Source: Marivita geojedonensis | GTDB lineage: Bacteria > Pseudomonadota > Alphaproteobacteria > Rhodobacterales > Rhodobacteraceae | Direction: 5' to 3' | Length of the DNA stretch: 64,000 nucleotides | NCBI RefSeq assembly: GCF_002115805.1 | Contig: NZ_JFKC01000023.1 | Coordinates: 1 to 64,000 of the forward strand | Part shown: piece after piece, positions 43,845 to 51,258 of the stretch | Numbering within the stretch: position 1 is the first letter of the stretch | How the letters are laid out: every line of letters begins with the position of its first letter | Notes under the pieces: model-generated | The model's database searches: none | The model's input: the letters and a program-made list of their open reading frames with translations, nothing else | Told to the model about the DNA's origin: nothing | Position numbers and translations under genes: made by a program

Positions 43845-45515
43845 TTAGGCAACTGCCGTTTCGTTCATGCTCATTTCGGACGCGACGCTCTTCTCCAGAT
43901 CAAAGTAGAAGGTTGTTCCTTCTCCCACCTTGGTGTCGAAGGAAATCTGTCCGCCGTGGCGATGAACGATTTCCCGACAGATCGTCAAACCGAGCCCCGT
44001 GCTCGGGAACGCGTTGCTTTGCGTGCCTTCGATCTGGATGAAACTGTCAAACAACGTGTCGCGCGCATGTTCGGGAATGCCCGGTCCCTGATCTTCGACA
44101 CAGACGCGCCAGACATCGCCGGAATCCCGGATCCGCATTTTGACATCTGATCCGGCGGGCGAAAACTTCGCGGCGTTGGAGAGCAGGTTGGACATAACCT
44201 GCATCAGGCGCTGTGGGTCGGCGCGCACATGGGCAGGTTTGCCGATGTCCTCGACCGTGAACTTCACGTTGCATTCGGCCGCAAAGGGCGCATTCGCCTC
44301 AGCAGAGTCCGTCAGAATGGTTCGCAGGTCAACGTCATTGGCCGAGATCATCAGGTTTCCGGAATGGAGTTTCTCCAGTGTCAGGATATCGTTGACGATG
44401 GCCAGAAGCCGTTCCGAGTTGCGATGCGCCACGTTCACAAGCTTGCGCGCGTCATGCGTCATCTCGCCCATGAGCCCGGAATCGAGCAACCGCAGCGCCC
44501 CCTTGATGGACGTCAGTGGAGTCCGCAATTCATGGCTCACGGTCGAGACAGAGCTCAGTTTCAGCTGTTCCGCTTTCTTGCGTTCGGAAATGTCGCGTAC
44601 GACCGAGATGAGACTGCGCTTGCCGGGCATGTCTTCAATCGCGTGCGTGAGAACCTCGACCGGGCCGCTGGCATGGTCGAATTCGAACATCACCTGATGT
44701 GCTTCATTGTTCAGTAGCGGACCGAGATAGCGCTGGAACAACTGCATTTCATGTTTGTGGAACAGGTCGTTCAGCGACTTGGGATCTTTGGTGTCGGTGG
44801 CCCACCTCGACCGCCTTATGAACGCGTCATTCGTATAGCTGACCTCATACGACCAGGGATCGTAAATGATGACCCCGTCGCGAAGGATTTCGACAAGCTC
44901 GTTTCTACTGTCCTCTGCGCTTTGGGCGATGGCGCTTGTCACATCAGTGCGGATAAAGACAAATCCTACAACCTGTCCGTTGCGACCGACTTTCGGCGAG
45001 ATGGTTGTCTGAGTGGTGATCCGGCGCCCGAACTTGTCCGAAAGTTCTTCGAGACCGGACCAAAGGCTTCCCTGCTTCACGGTGATGAGCGCGGCATGAT
45101 AGACGGACCCGGCCGCATCGGTCCGGTAGAGCGCCGAGGCAGGCTGTCCGATGATTTCGTCTTTCGTATAGCCGAACGTTTCGGAAAAATTCTTGTTCAC
45201 TTCGGTGATTGTGCCGAACGTGTCGGTGACGCAGACGATGGTGTGTTCGCTGAGTATCTGTTCCTGCAGGGCGACGGTCATGCTGTCGGCCATCATCTGG
45301 CCGGACAGGTTTCGTGCTCGGATGACATTTTTCAGACTGCCGGCTCCGGCGGAAACCAGAAGCACCACGGCTGTCGCCAGAAGAAATGAGTCGACCCGTC
45401 CGGAGGTTTGCATCGCCCAGAACGCGCCGACGAGCAGAAGCGAAACGACTAACGCCGAGAAGACCCAGGAGAGGTCGCTTTGAACCCCTCTTCGCTTGTC
45501 GAATTTCTGCTTCAT
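43845..45515 (-). CDS. Membrane PAS-PAS sensor histidine kinase
   Basis: This 556-residue kinase has two hydrophobic segments (about residues 17-35 and 43-61) with almost no periplasmic loop. Two PAS domains follow (about 85-195, ILSEHTIVCVTDTFGTITEVN, and 205-315, ending VVRDISERKKAEQ). The HisKA domain has phospho-His 328 (SVSTVSHELRTPLTSIKGALRLL), and the HATPase domain shows NLLSNAAKFS, VEDQGPGIPEHA and STGLGLTICREI. It has no receiver of its own. The ATG at 45515 has GAGGCAGG upstream; the longer frame lacks support. It heads the kinase, receiver, pseudo-GGDEF, Hpt gene run. Confidence 0.9.
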   Translation of the reverse strand: MKQKFDKRRGVQSDLSWVFSALVVSLLLVGAFWAMQTSGRVDSFLLATAVVLLVSAGAGSLKNVIRARNLSGQMMADSMTVALQEQILSEHTIVCVTDTFGTITEVNKNFSETFGYTKDEIIGQPASALYRTDAAGSVYHAALITVKQGSLWSGLEELSDKFGRRITTQTTISPKVGRNGQVVGFVFIRTDVTSAIAQSAEDSRNELVEILRDGVIIYDPWSYEVSYTNDAFIRRSRWATDTKDPKSLNDLFHKHEMQLFQRYLGPLLNNEAHQVMFEFDHASGPVEVLTHAIEDMPGKRSLISVVRDISERKKAEQLKLSSVSTVSHELRTPLTSIKGALRLLDSGLMGEMTHDARKLVNVAHRNSERLLAIVNDILTLEKLHSGNLMISANDVDLRTILTDSAEANAPFAAECNVKFTVEDIGKPAHVRADPQRLMQVMSNLLSNAAKFSPAGSDVKMRIRDSGDVWRVCVEDQGPGIPEHARDTLFDSFIQIEGTQSNAFPSTGLGLTICREIVHRHGGQISFDTKVGEGTTFYFDLEKSVASEMSMNETAVA

Positions 45516-45911
45516 ACCTGCCTCGAACACCAACTCGAACCCTGATAACCGCTGCGCTGACTTGGACACTGTTGGCCAAACTCTCATTAAAATTCGGCAT
45601 GAATTAGGCGCCAAGGTCCTGAAAAGATGAAACGAATGCGTCGCAATGAGGCAGGATGGGCCCACATGCTCCAAGCCGAATTCATCCAATGATTGTGTTT
45701 GATGTTTAAGAAATCCTGAATATTCTTGTCATGGTTGTGCGTTGTCCCGAATTCCCGAGACACATGCATACGATTGTCATGGCCGCAATTGTGCCCGATT
45801 TCGCGAGGGACTTTCGGTCAATGGCCCACCGAGCCATAGATCGTGACGATAGATTAAGAGAATCGAGGAACGCGGGCGCGCGTTTAGACGGGACGCAAAA
45901 CCCGCCGTGTG
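45516..45911. other. Non-coding 396 bp with paired direct repeats, upstream of the kinase
   Basis: No convincing gene is present. Two imperfect 35-bp direct repeats each begin TTGTCATGG (45726 and 45774, spacing 48 bp) and share CCCGA-x-TTC-x-CGAG later in the unit. A short AT-rich stretch near 45690-45725 could hold the kinase promoter. The repeats could be binding sites for a regulator, but none is identified. Confidence 0.45.
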
Positions 45912-46496
45912 TCAGGCGACGGAGGTTTGGGATTCCGACCCGTTATTCGCCTTAAGGTTGACCCCAAGAAGAACGAGTTTTTCGTTCAGACCAGCATAGC
46001 TGCGCGGCTCTGAAATCTGAGAAAACCCGTAGAGACGGCTGTAGAACTGCACCCGATCCGGCTGAACCGATGCGACGCCGTAATCGGCGCCGATCTCGTC
46101 CGCGTAAAGAGCGTATCTGCGCAGGGTATGACGGGCGATGGAGAGCCGCAGACTGCCAAGATCCGGTGCTACGGCGAAACGCGCCCCGTCGATCAGCGTC
46201 AGGCCAGATTTGACCTTGGGCAACAGGATATCAGAGAAAGCCGCCATGGTGGCCGAACGGTGATCGTCCGCCGTCAATACGTGCAACCGGATGGTGCCGA
46301 CAATGCGCCCGCCGCTGCGCAGCATGTAAATATGCGCAGAGCCGGCATAGTCGTATTCATCGAGAAACAGCTTGTCGGGCCGTTCCGAAATCAGACCTTC
46401 CGACAAATAGCAGTTGTACCGAAACGACCCGACGGCGATCAGGTCGGCTTCGTTTTCAACTCTTGTCACTTCGACTGTTTTGGCCAACACTCTCAC
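45912..46496 (-). CDS. FeeM/autoinducer-synthase-like N-acyltransferase (GNAT superfamily)
   Basis: This 194-residue protein resembles the N-acyl amino acid synthase (FeeM) and acyl-homoserine-lactone synthase branch of GNAT enzymes. These enzymes transfer an acyl chain from acyl-ACP to an amine. Seen in order are the N-terminal R26-Y-x-x-Y30 element, an acidic D46-E-Y-D-Y cluster, the central strand GGRIVGTIRLHV (63-73), IDGARFAVAP (102-111) and FYSRLYGFSQI (151-161). The length is typical. Its start overlaps the end of the methyltransferase-like gene by 4 bp, so the two are translated together. The donor and acceptor are not readable. A stand-alone acyltransferase linked to an esterifying enzyme suggests an N-acyl amino acid methyl ester. 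Confidence 0.72.
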   Translation of the reverse strand: MRVLAKTVEVTRVENEADLIAVGSFRYNCYLSEGLISERPDKLFLDEYDYAGSAHIYMLRSGGRIVGTIRLHVLTADDHRSATMAAFSDILLPKVKSGLTLIDGARFAVAPDLGSLRLSIARHTLRRYALYADEIGADYGVASVQPDRVQFYSRLYGFSQISEPRSYAGLNEKLVLLGVNLKANNGSESQTSVA

Positions 46497-47038
46497 TGCC
46501 TCGCGGTGATCTTGGGGAAAACGAACCCGGCATGTCTCTGGTATTCCAGGTACTTTTCTCCGTATGGGCCCTGCTTAAGCAGTCCTTCCTCGCGGATGGC
46601 GGAGTAGCCGTAGATAAAGAGAAGCGTCACGAAGACGGCGAATGATGTGGGATGCAGCGTGCCGAGCGCGCAGGCAAACCAGAAGATGGCGTAGGATTCA
46701 TAAAACGGATGCCGCACGTATTTCCAAGGCCCGTTAGTGATGATGTCATCGACCCGAGACTGCTCATCGAACGCGAGCGACAGATTGCGTTTGGCGCTGT
46801 GACGGACGGCCCAGATGAACAGGCCAAAAGCGACGAGCATGAGCAGAAGAGGCACCAGCGTATTTGACAGGCCCCATATGAAGGCATGGGCAAGGAACGT
46901 TGCGATGCCGAGAAGCGACAGGATGGAGATGACATACATCCCCAGCGGATACTTCTCGGACGCGAAATGCTGTTTGGTCGCGAGCGAAATCACGAGAAAA
47001 TATGCAAGCGCGATCAAGCCTACGAGAAAGTCCATCAC
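46493..47038 (-). CDS. Isoprenylcysteine carboxyl methyltransferase (ICMT/PEMT)-family membrane methyltransferase
   Basis: This 181-residue integral membrane protein has about five hydrophobic segments. The C-terminal SAM-binding elements are GPWKYVRHPFYESYAIFWF (about residues 103-121) and, after the next helix, REEGLLKQGPYGEKYLEYQRHAG (about 149-171). These are the R-H-P-x-Y and E-E-x-x-L motifs of the ICMT/PEMT fold. Such enzymes methylate carboxylates, amines or thiols of lipid-like substrates at the membrane. The stop overlaps the N-acyltransferase start by 4 bp, which makes the acylated product a plausible substrate. Confidence 0.82.
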   Translation of the reverse strand: MMDFLVGLIALAYFLVISLATKQHFASEKYPLGMYVISILSLLGIATFLAHAFIWGLSNTLVPLLLMLVAFGLFIWAVRHSAKRNLSLAFDEQSRVDDIITNGPWKYVRHPFYESYAIFWFACALGTLHPTSFAVFVTLLFIYGYSAIREEGLLKQGPYGEKYLEYQRHAGFVFPKITARQ

Positions 47039-47183
47039 ATGTTCTGCCCATTTCGCGAACCGATTTTTTTGTCCGCGTTGTGTTGTTTTGTTGAGCGACG
47101 CGTCCGACCGTCGTCTGAAAAGACTGTTAAACTGGCAAGGTACATAGTGCGCTGCTCCACAGGTTGTTTCGGAGCCTTTAACT

Positions 47184-47202
47184 AAACTGTAGGGTACAGT
47201 TT
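47184..47202. promoter_or_regulatory. Palindromic operator candidate upstream of the methyltransferase-acyltransferase pair
   Basis: AAACTGTA-ggg-TACAGTTT is a perfect 8-bp inverted repeat with a 3-bp centre, 146 bp upstream of the first gene of the pair. Its CTGT...ACAG core recalls LuxR-type boxes, but the spacing is 5 bp between those tetramers instead of 8. It is probably a binding site for a dimeric regulator controlling the pair; the regulator is unknown. Confidence 0.5.
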
Positions 47203-47271
47203 TCTCACGCGCAAGCAGCTAAAATCAAGCGGCGGCGAGACCTTGTTTTCAGGCCACGCCCTTGAAATTAT

Positions 47272-47289
47272 TGACGCTATTTAGCGTCA
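47272..47289 (-). terminator. Likely terminator after the six-helix kinase
   Basis: TGACGCT-attt-AGCGTCA is a perfect 7-bp stem 14 bp past the kinase stop, followed on the minus strand by ATAATTTC. The stem is moderately strong and the T-run is weak, so termination may be partial. Confidence 0.55.
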
Positions 47290-47302
47290 GAGAATTTTGA
47301 TT

Positions 47303-48739
47303 TTATGTGCGTGCTGACAGAGCAAGAGGGGTGACGACCGAAGTGTCATAGTGGTCATCCCGCGACGCGTATTCCGCCGTTTTTTCCGACGCGTGTACGA
47401 CTGCGCAGGGCAATTCGACAAAGAAGGTGGTTCCGACGCCCAGCTCGCTTTCGTAGTCGATCGATCCGCCAATGGCTTCGATGATTTCGCGCGAGATGTT
47501 CATGCCGAGGCCGGTCCCGCCGAATTTGCGCTGATCCGAGGAGTCGAGCTGAACGAACCGGCCAAACACATCGTCCTTCGATCCATCCGGTATTCCAACC
47601 CCATGATCCCGAACAAAAATTCGGACGCGGCCGTTCTCGGCATTGAAACCGACTTCCACGTTGCCGTGTTCCTCGGAAAACTTCGCAGCGTTCGAAATGA
47701 CGTTTCCAAGAACCTGCATCAGACGTGACGGATCGGCCTGGACGAAGACCGTTGCATCTGCATCGAAATCGCCTGTCAGAGTAACCCTGTACCGGTCGGC
47801 AAGACCCTGGTGCGAGTGGATGGCATCGGCAACGAACTTGGCCACATCAATGGTTTCCTTGTCGAATGTCATCTTGCCTTCCTCGATTTTCTGAAGATCG
47901 AGAAGGTCGTCGACAAGGTCAGCAAGGCGCTGGCTGTTGCGGCCTGCCACATCGAGGAGCGATTTGGTCTGCGGCGAAAATTCGCCGAACTTGCCCGAAG
48001 AAATCAGGTCGAGCGATCCCTTGATCGATGTAAGCGGCGTGCGAAGTTCGTGACTGACGACGGCGACGAACTGCGACTTGAGCACCAACGCGGCTTTAGC
48101 GCGCTCGTGCTCGATCTCCAGATCTTCGAGACGTTGCAGGCCTTGCCGGTACATGCTGAGGAAGCCAAGAGAGCAATCGATCAGGAAGTACATGACGAAG
48201 ATCACGGTGAAGAACTGAAGCCACATGTCGGACGACAGGGGCGGGCGATAGACCCAGAGGTCCCGCACCGTGATGATCAGGAACGACACTCCGTACAGAG
48301 CAAGTCGGATGGCCAGAGTGCCCACAATCTGATGATTGTTGATCGCGGCATACAGCGCCGCCGCAAACAGACAGAACAGCGCTGTAAACATCCCCACGCC
48401 GTCTTCGGTGATTCCGACCCAGACGGCATAGGTGCAGATTGCAATGGCGCTGACCGCTGTATTGAGAATGAACCCCTTGTGGACGTTCCTGGCAATCTGA
48501 ACATCGCCGGCTGTGTTCGCCTCAACCCGTTTGGCCAGCCAGAGGTCGACATATTCGCATGCCATGCAAACGGTGAAGAACAGGGATGCTTTCAGCGGAT
48601 CGAAGAACCAGCCTGTCAGAAGCGCCACGGCAGCAAAAAGCGCCTGGCGTTGCCAGGTGAGCGTCATCACAGCGCGGGAATAGTCCCGCGTGTTTTTCAG
48701 CAAACGCTTGTGTTTCGTGACGGCGTTCTTCGGGGTCAT
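47303..48739 (-). CDS. Histidine kinase with six-helix membrane sensor domain
   Basis: This 478-residue kinase has an N-terminal membrane domain of about six helices (residues about 30-195) with very short loops, a layout suited to sensing hydrophobic or membrane signals. A short coiled coil (200-222) leads into a HisKA domain with phospho-His 230 (FVAVVSHELRTPLTSIKGSLDLI). The HATPase domain has NVISNAAKFSEEHG, VRDHGVGIPDGS and GTGLGMNISREIIEAIGG. There is no receiver. The HisKA region is nearly the same as in the kinase at 43845, so the two are paralogs or share partners. A 46-codon reading frame ends 5 bp before this ATG. Confidence 0.9.
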   Translation of the reverse strand: MTPKNAVTKHKRLLKNTRDYSRAVMTLTWQRQALFAAVALLTGWFFDPLKASLFFTVCMACEYVDLWLAKRVEANTAGDVQIARNVHKGFILNTAVSAIAICTYAVWVGITEDGVGMFTALFCLFAAALYAAINNHQIVGTLAIRLALYGVSFLIITVRDLWVYRPPLSSDMWLQFFTVIFVMYFLIDCSLGFLSMYRQGLQRLEDLEIEHERAKAALVLKSQFVAVVSHELRTPLTSIKGSLDLISSGKFGEFSPQTKSLLDVAGRNSQRLADLVDDLLDLQKIEEGKMTFDKETIDVAKFVADAIHSHQGLADRYRVTLTGDFDADATVFVQADPSRLMQVLGNVISNAAKFSEEHGNVEVGFNAENGRVRIFVRDHGVGIPDGSKDDVFGRFVQLDSSDQRKFGGTGLGMNISREIIEAIGGSIDYESELGVGTTFFVELPCAVVHASEKTAEYASRDDHYDTSVVTPLALSART

Positions 48740-48744
48740 TGTCT

Positions 48745-48885
48745 TTACCGGGGTGCTCCTGTCGTTGTGCTGAGGACAGGAAGCAGGGCGCGCCCCTTGG
48801 GGCGCGGTCGCAGGACGCGCGCGGATTTTGAGCCCGTATCGTTTGTCGTGCGCAGGAGTGGTCGCGCAGACTCTTGTGGTTTCAT
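48745..48885 (-). CDS. Possible 46-residue basic peptide coupled to the kinase gene
   Basis: On the minus strand an ATG at 48885, preceded by AAGGACG with 5-base spacing, opens 46 codons ending in TAA just 5 bp before the kinase ATG. The peptide begins MKPQESARPLLRTTNDTG and is rich in Arg, Pro and Thr with no membrane segment or signal peptide. The kinase ATG has no close ribosome site of its own; the nearest, AGGAG, lies inside this frame. It could therefore be a translational leader that couples to the kinase, or a chance frame. Confidence 0.4.
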   Translation of the reverse strand: MKPQESARPLLRTTNDTGSKSARVLRPRPKGRALLPVLSTTTGAPR

Positions 48886-49273
48886 TGGACGTCCTTCGCG
48901 GTTCTGCCTGGAATTTCCCGACGCCTTTGAAGCGAATATGGGTAAGGACTGAGGCGAAACAGTGATCAGAAAACGGTGATCTTGGGGTCAGTTACGGCGA
49001 CAATCGATGCTGAAATGGGCGGGATCGAAGCACAAAACGGGTCGTGATCACGTAAGGTAGCATGTGTTTCCGAACGCAGTCTTGCCGCCAAATCCCAATG
49101 TTTTTGGGCTTTTGCCGCGCTGCCGAAAACGCGCGGCCTTCTGTCGGAGTGATGCCGCAATCTGGACATGAAAACGCCCGACGCCCGTTAGAGTCTGACG
49201 CTACGATTCGTAATGGATACCTGTGTATCCGCGTTCTGGTTTCTCCGGATCACGTGAACCGCTGAGGTAGAGA
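48886..49273. other. Non-coding divergent region of 388 bp with a GGATAC palindrome
   Basis: This stretch separates the kinase (minus) from a receiver/pseudo-GGDEF gene (plus). GGATAC-ctgt-GTATCC (49215-49230) is a perfect inverted repeat 44 bp before the plus-strand ATG. A GAGGTAGAGA ribosome site lies at 49264-49273. A 67-codon frame at 48966-49169 lacks a ribosome site and was not accepted. Confidence 0.45.
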
Positions 49274-50425
49274 ATGAGAATTCTGGCTGTAGATGACGAC
49301 AGTATTGCGCTTGAGATTCTCGAGGTGTCGTTGGCTGCCGCCGGTTACGACGAGATTGATCTCGCGCAGTCCGCCAAGGAGGCGATCAAGCGCATCGAAT
49401 CCGCCGAAACCCCGTATGACTGCATGCTGCTCGACATTGTGATGCCGAATACCGGCGGGATCGAGCTGTGCAAGATGGTGCGGCAGATGCCTGAGTATTT
49501 CGGCATACCCATTATCATGATCACCGCCGTGGAAAGCCATGAGACCCTGAAAGAAGCCATTCAGGCCGGGGCCACGGATTATGTGCACAAGCCCTTCGAC
49601 GGGATCGAACTGGGCACCCGCCTGCGCGCTGCCGCTATTCTGGCCGAAGCCGTCAAGAAGTCGGAAATGAACCTCTTTGGCGGCGAAGGTTTCTCTGAGG
49701 AAGAGCGGGGCTTTTCGGATCTGAAGCTTTCGGACGCGTTCTCGCTCGAAAGCAGAACCGGGATCGTGAGCCAGTCGCAGCTTTGGTATGATCTGGCCGA
49801 ACGCGACCCGCTGCCTGAAACCGTACATCTGTTTGCCGTCTCAATCGCCGGAGCGCCGGCGATTTTCCGAACCGTGTCCAATACCGTGTTCCGGGCCTTC
49901 ATCAACGAAGCGGCCATGTCCATCGTCCACACGACGAACCAATGGCAACCGCGCGTCTCTTATATTGGCAATGGAACCTTCATCGTTGCGCTCCTGGAAG
50001 CCCAGTCATTCTCGATCGAGAAGGCGCAGGCGGTGTTTTCGGTCAGTCTTGCAGAAATGCCGTTCAATTCTCTGACGGTCTACAAAGGCAAGATCCGGTT
50101 CTGTTTCGAGCATGTGCTGCACGACGATATCGCAGGCCGCAGCAGCGCGCATGCGTTGTGTGAGCTGTTGCAGGCCGGGGCGGATGCCCGCAAGACCGCC
50201 AGTGATTACCGGTCCGTTGAACAGCAACGCGAGTTACGACAGCGGTTCCTGGGGCGGGGACAGCCAAAACCGGTCACCTCCTGGGAAACCATCTGGTCAA
50301 AACCGGCACGTCGCGTAACCCCCAAGCGGATTGCTCCCCAACCTGCTGGCCGCAAGGGCCGTCAGGAAGACGGCAAAGGGCAGGGCGGCGCGAGTTTCGA
50401 CAAGAACATCTTTACGAAGTTCTGA
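49274..50425 (+). CDS. Response regulator with degenerate GGDEF-like output domain (copy 2)
   Basis: This 383-residue protein has an N-terminal receiver (MRILAVDDDSIALEIL, phospho-Asp in CMLLDIVMPNTGG, Thr in MITAVESHE, Lys in YVHKPFD). A central domain follows in which the GGDEF loop reads Y-I-G-N-G-T-F, so catalytic residues are missing. A basic, Pro/Gly/Lys-rich tail of about 70 residues ends DKNIFTKF and is unique to this copy. The gene is divergent from the six-helix kinase, its probable phosphate donor. Homologs are at 42359 and 54690. Confidence 0.82.
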   Translation: MRILAVDDDSIALEILEVSLAAAGYDEIDLAQSAKEAIKRIESAETPYDCMLLDIVMPNTGGIELCKMVRQMPEYFGIPIIMITAVESHETLKEAIQAGATDYVHKPFDGIELGTRLRAAAILAEAVKKSEMNLFGGEGFSEEERGFSDLKLSDAFSLESRTGIVSQSQLWYDLAERDPLPETVHLFAVSIAGAPAIFRTVSNTVFRAFINEAAMSIVHTTNQWQPRVSYIGNGTFIVALLEAQSFSIEKAQAVFSVSLAEMPFNSLTVYKGKIRFCFEHVLHDDIAGRSSAHALCELLQAGADARKTASDYRSVEQQRELRQRFLGRGQPKPVTSWETIWSKPARRVTPKRIAPQPAGRKGRQEDGKGQGGASFDKNIFTKF

Positions 50426-51258
50426 GACCCCTCAGGCGTCCCGCCGCTCTGGCATGGACGATCCTTGAGGAAGGGTGTTCCACATCTGACGACCGGTCTG
50501 GTCGAACGTTTTCGCGAATTTCAAGGCACGCGCGCAAAATTTGCCGCCAATGCCACCAATCCGGCAAAATCCTCTGGTCAGCCTTCGATCTTCAGTCAGT
50601 CACGGCCTTCAGGCTTTGAGTGGCTCCGGCGGGAATACGCCGGTAAATCGCGTCGAAATCACGTGTTTGCGCAAAATACTGCTGATCCCTCCGGGTTCGC
50701 GATTTAGCCGTTTGCGAGGTTGCGTGGCATCCGGCAACCCTCAACGTGACATTAATAGACTCAATTAATGGCACTGAATTGCAGATCATTTTCACGATTT
50801 CAGGCGGGCAGAATCAGGGTAAGTGATTCGTGTTGAGTTCTGAAATCTGCATGCGAAATGCGGCAATATTATGGAGACTGAAGCTTAACTTTGGCCCTTG
50901 CCATTCCGCGCAAATTGGAACCGGGCGGTTCTGACCAAGTATTGCCTTACTTGCACGTGTCGGTGCGTTTTTTCTTGTAAAACAAGGGTGATATCCCTGA
51001 TCCTTTTCGAAATGGCCCATGTTGCGGCCGTTTGTGTGAATATAGCGGGATGTCGAAAGCCGAATTTCGCAGGGTAAATATCTGATTAGGAAATTGTGAA
51101 TTTCCGCTGCCAACAGATGCTCTGTGTTTCCGGGAATTACATCGTGATCAATCTGATTTGGTCATGTGTGGTTCCTCTTTGAGGCTGCCTGAAATTCGAT
51201 CTCTTGCTGTCGGTATTTCGTGCTCGTGCGCTATGCCGGGAATAAATGAGGGAAGAAA
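50426..51258. other. 833-bp region with no convincing gene, several palindromes
   Basis: Reading frames here are short, lack ribosome sites and show no family resemblance. Inverted repeats seen are CCGGCG/CGCCGG (about 50626-50643), GGTTGC/GCAACC (about 50718-50740), CATTAAT-agactca-ATTAATG (50750-50770) and CTTGT-aaa-ACAAG (about 50974-50986). Overall it is more AT-rich than the flanking genes in its second half. It must hold the promoter of the TadG/TadE-like operon; a regulatory RNA is possible but cannot be shown by eye. Confidence 0.5.

Noticed and set aside
47184-47202. Canonical lux box
   Set aside because: CTGT and ACAG are separated by 5 bp rather than the 8 bp of lux boxes, and no LuxR-type gene is in the window.
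48966-49169. 67-codon minus-strand frame between the six-helix kinase and the receiver gene
   Set aside because: No ribosome site upstream of its ATG, no recognisable domain, and it lies in a divergent promoter region.
50750-50770. CtrA binding site (TTAA-N7-TTAA) in the palindrome before the TadG-like gene
   Set aside because: The two TTAA elements are 9 bp apart instead of 7, so the match to the CtrA consensus fails; kept only as an unassigned palindrome.
50814-51113. 99-codon minus-strand frame in the long gap before the TadG-like gene
   Set aside because: TTG start without ribosome site and composition unlike a protein; no family resemblance.
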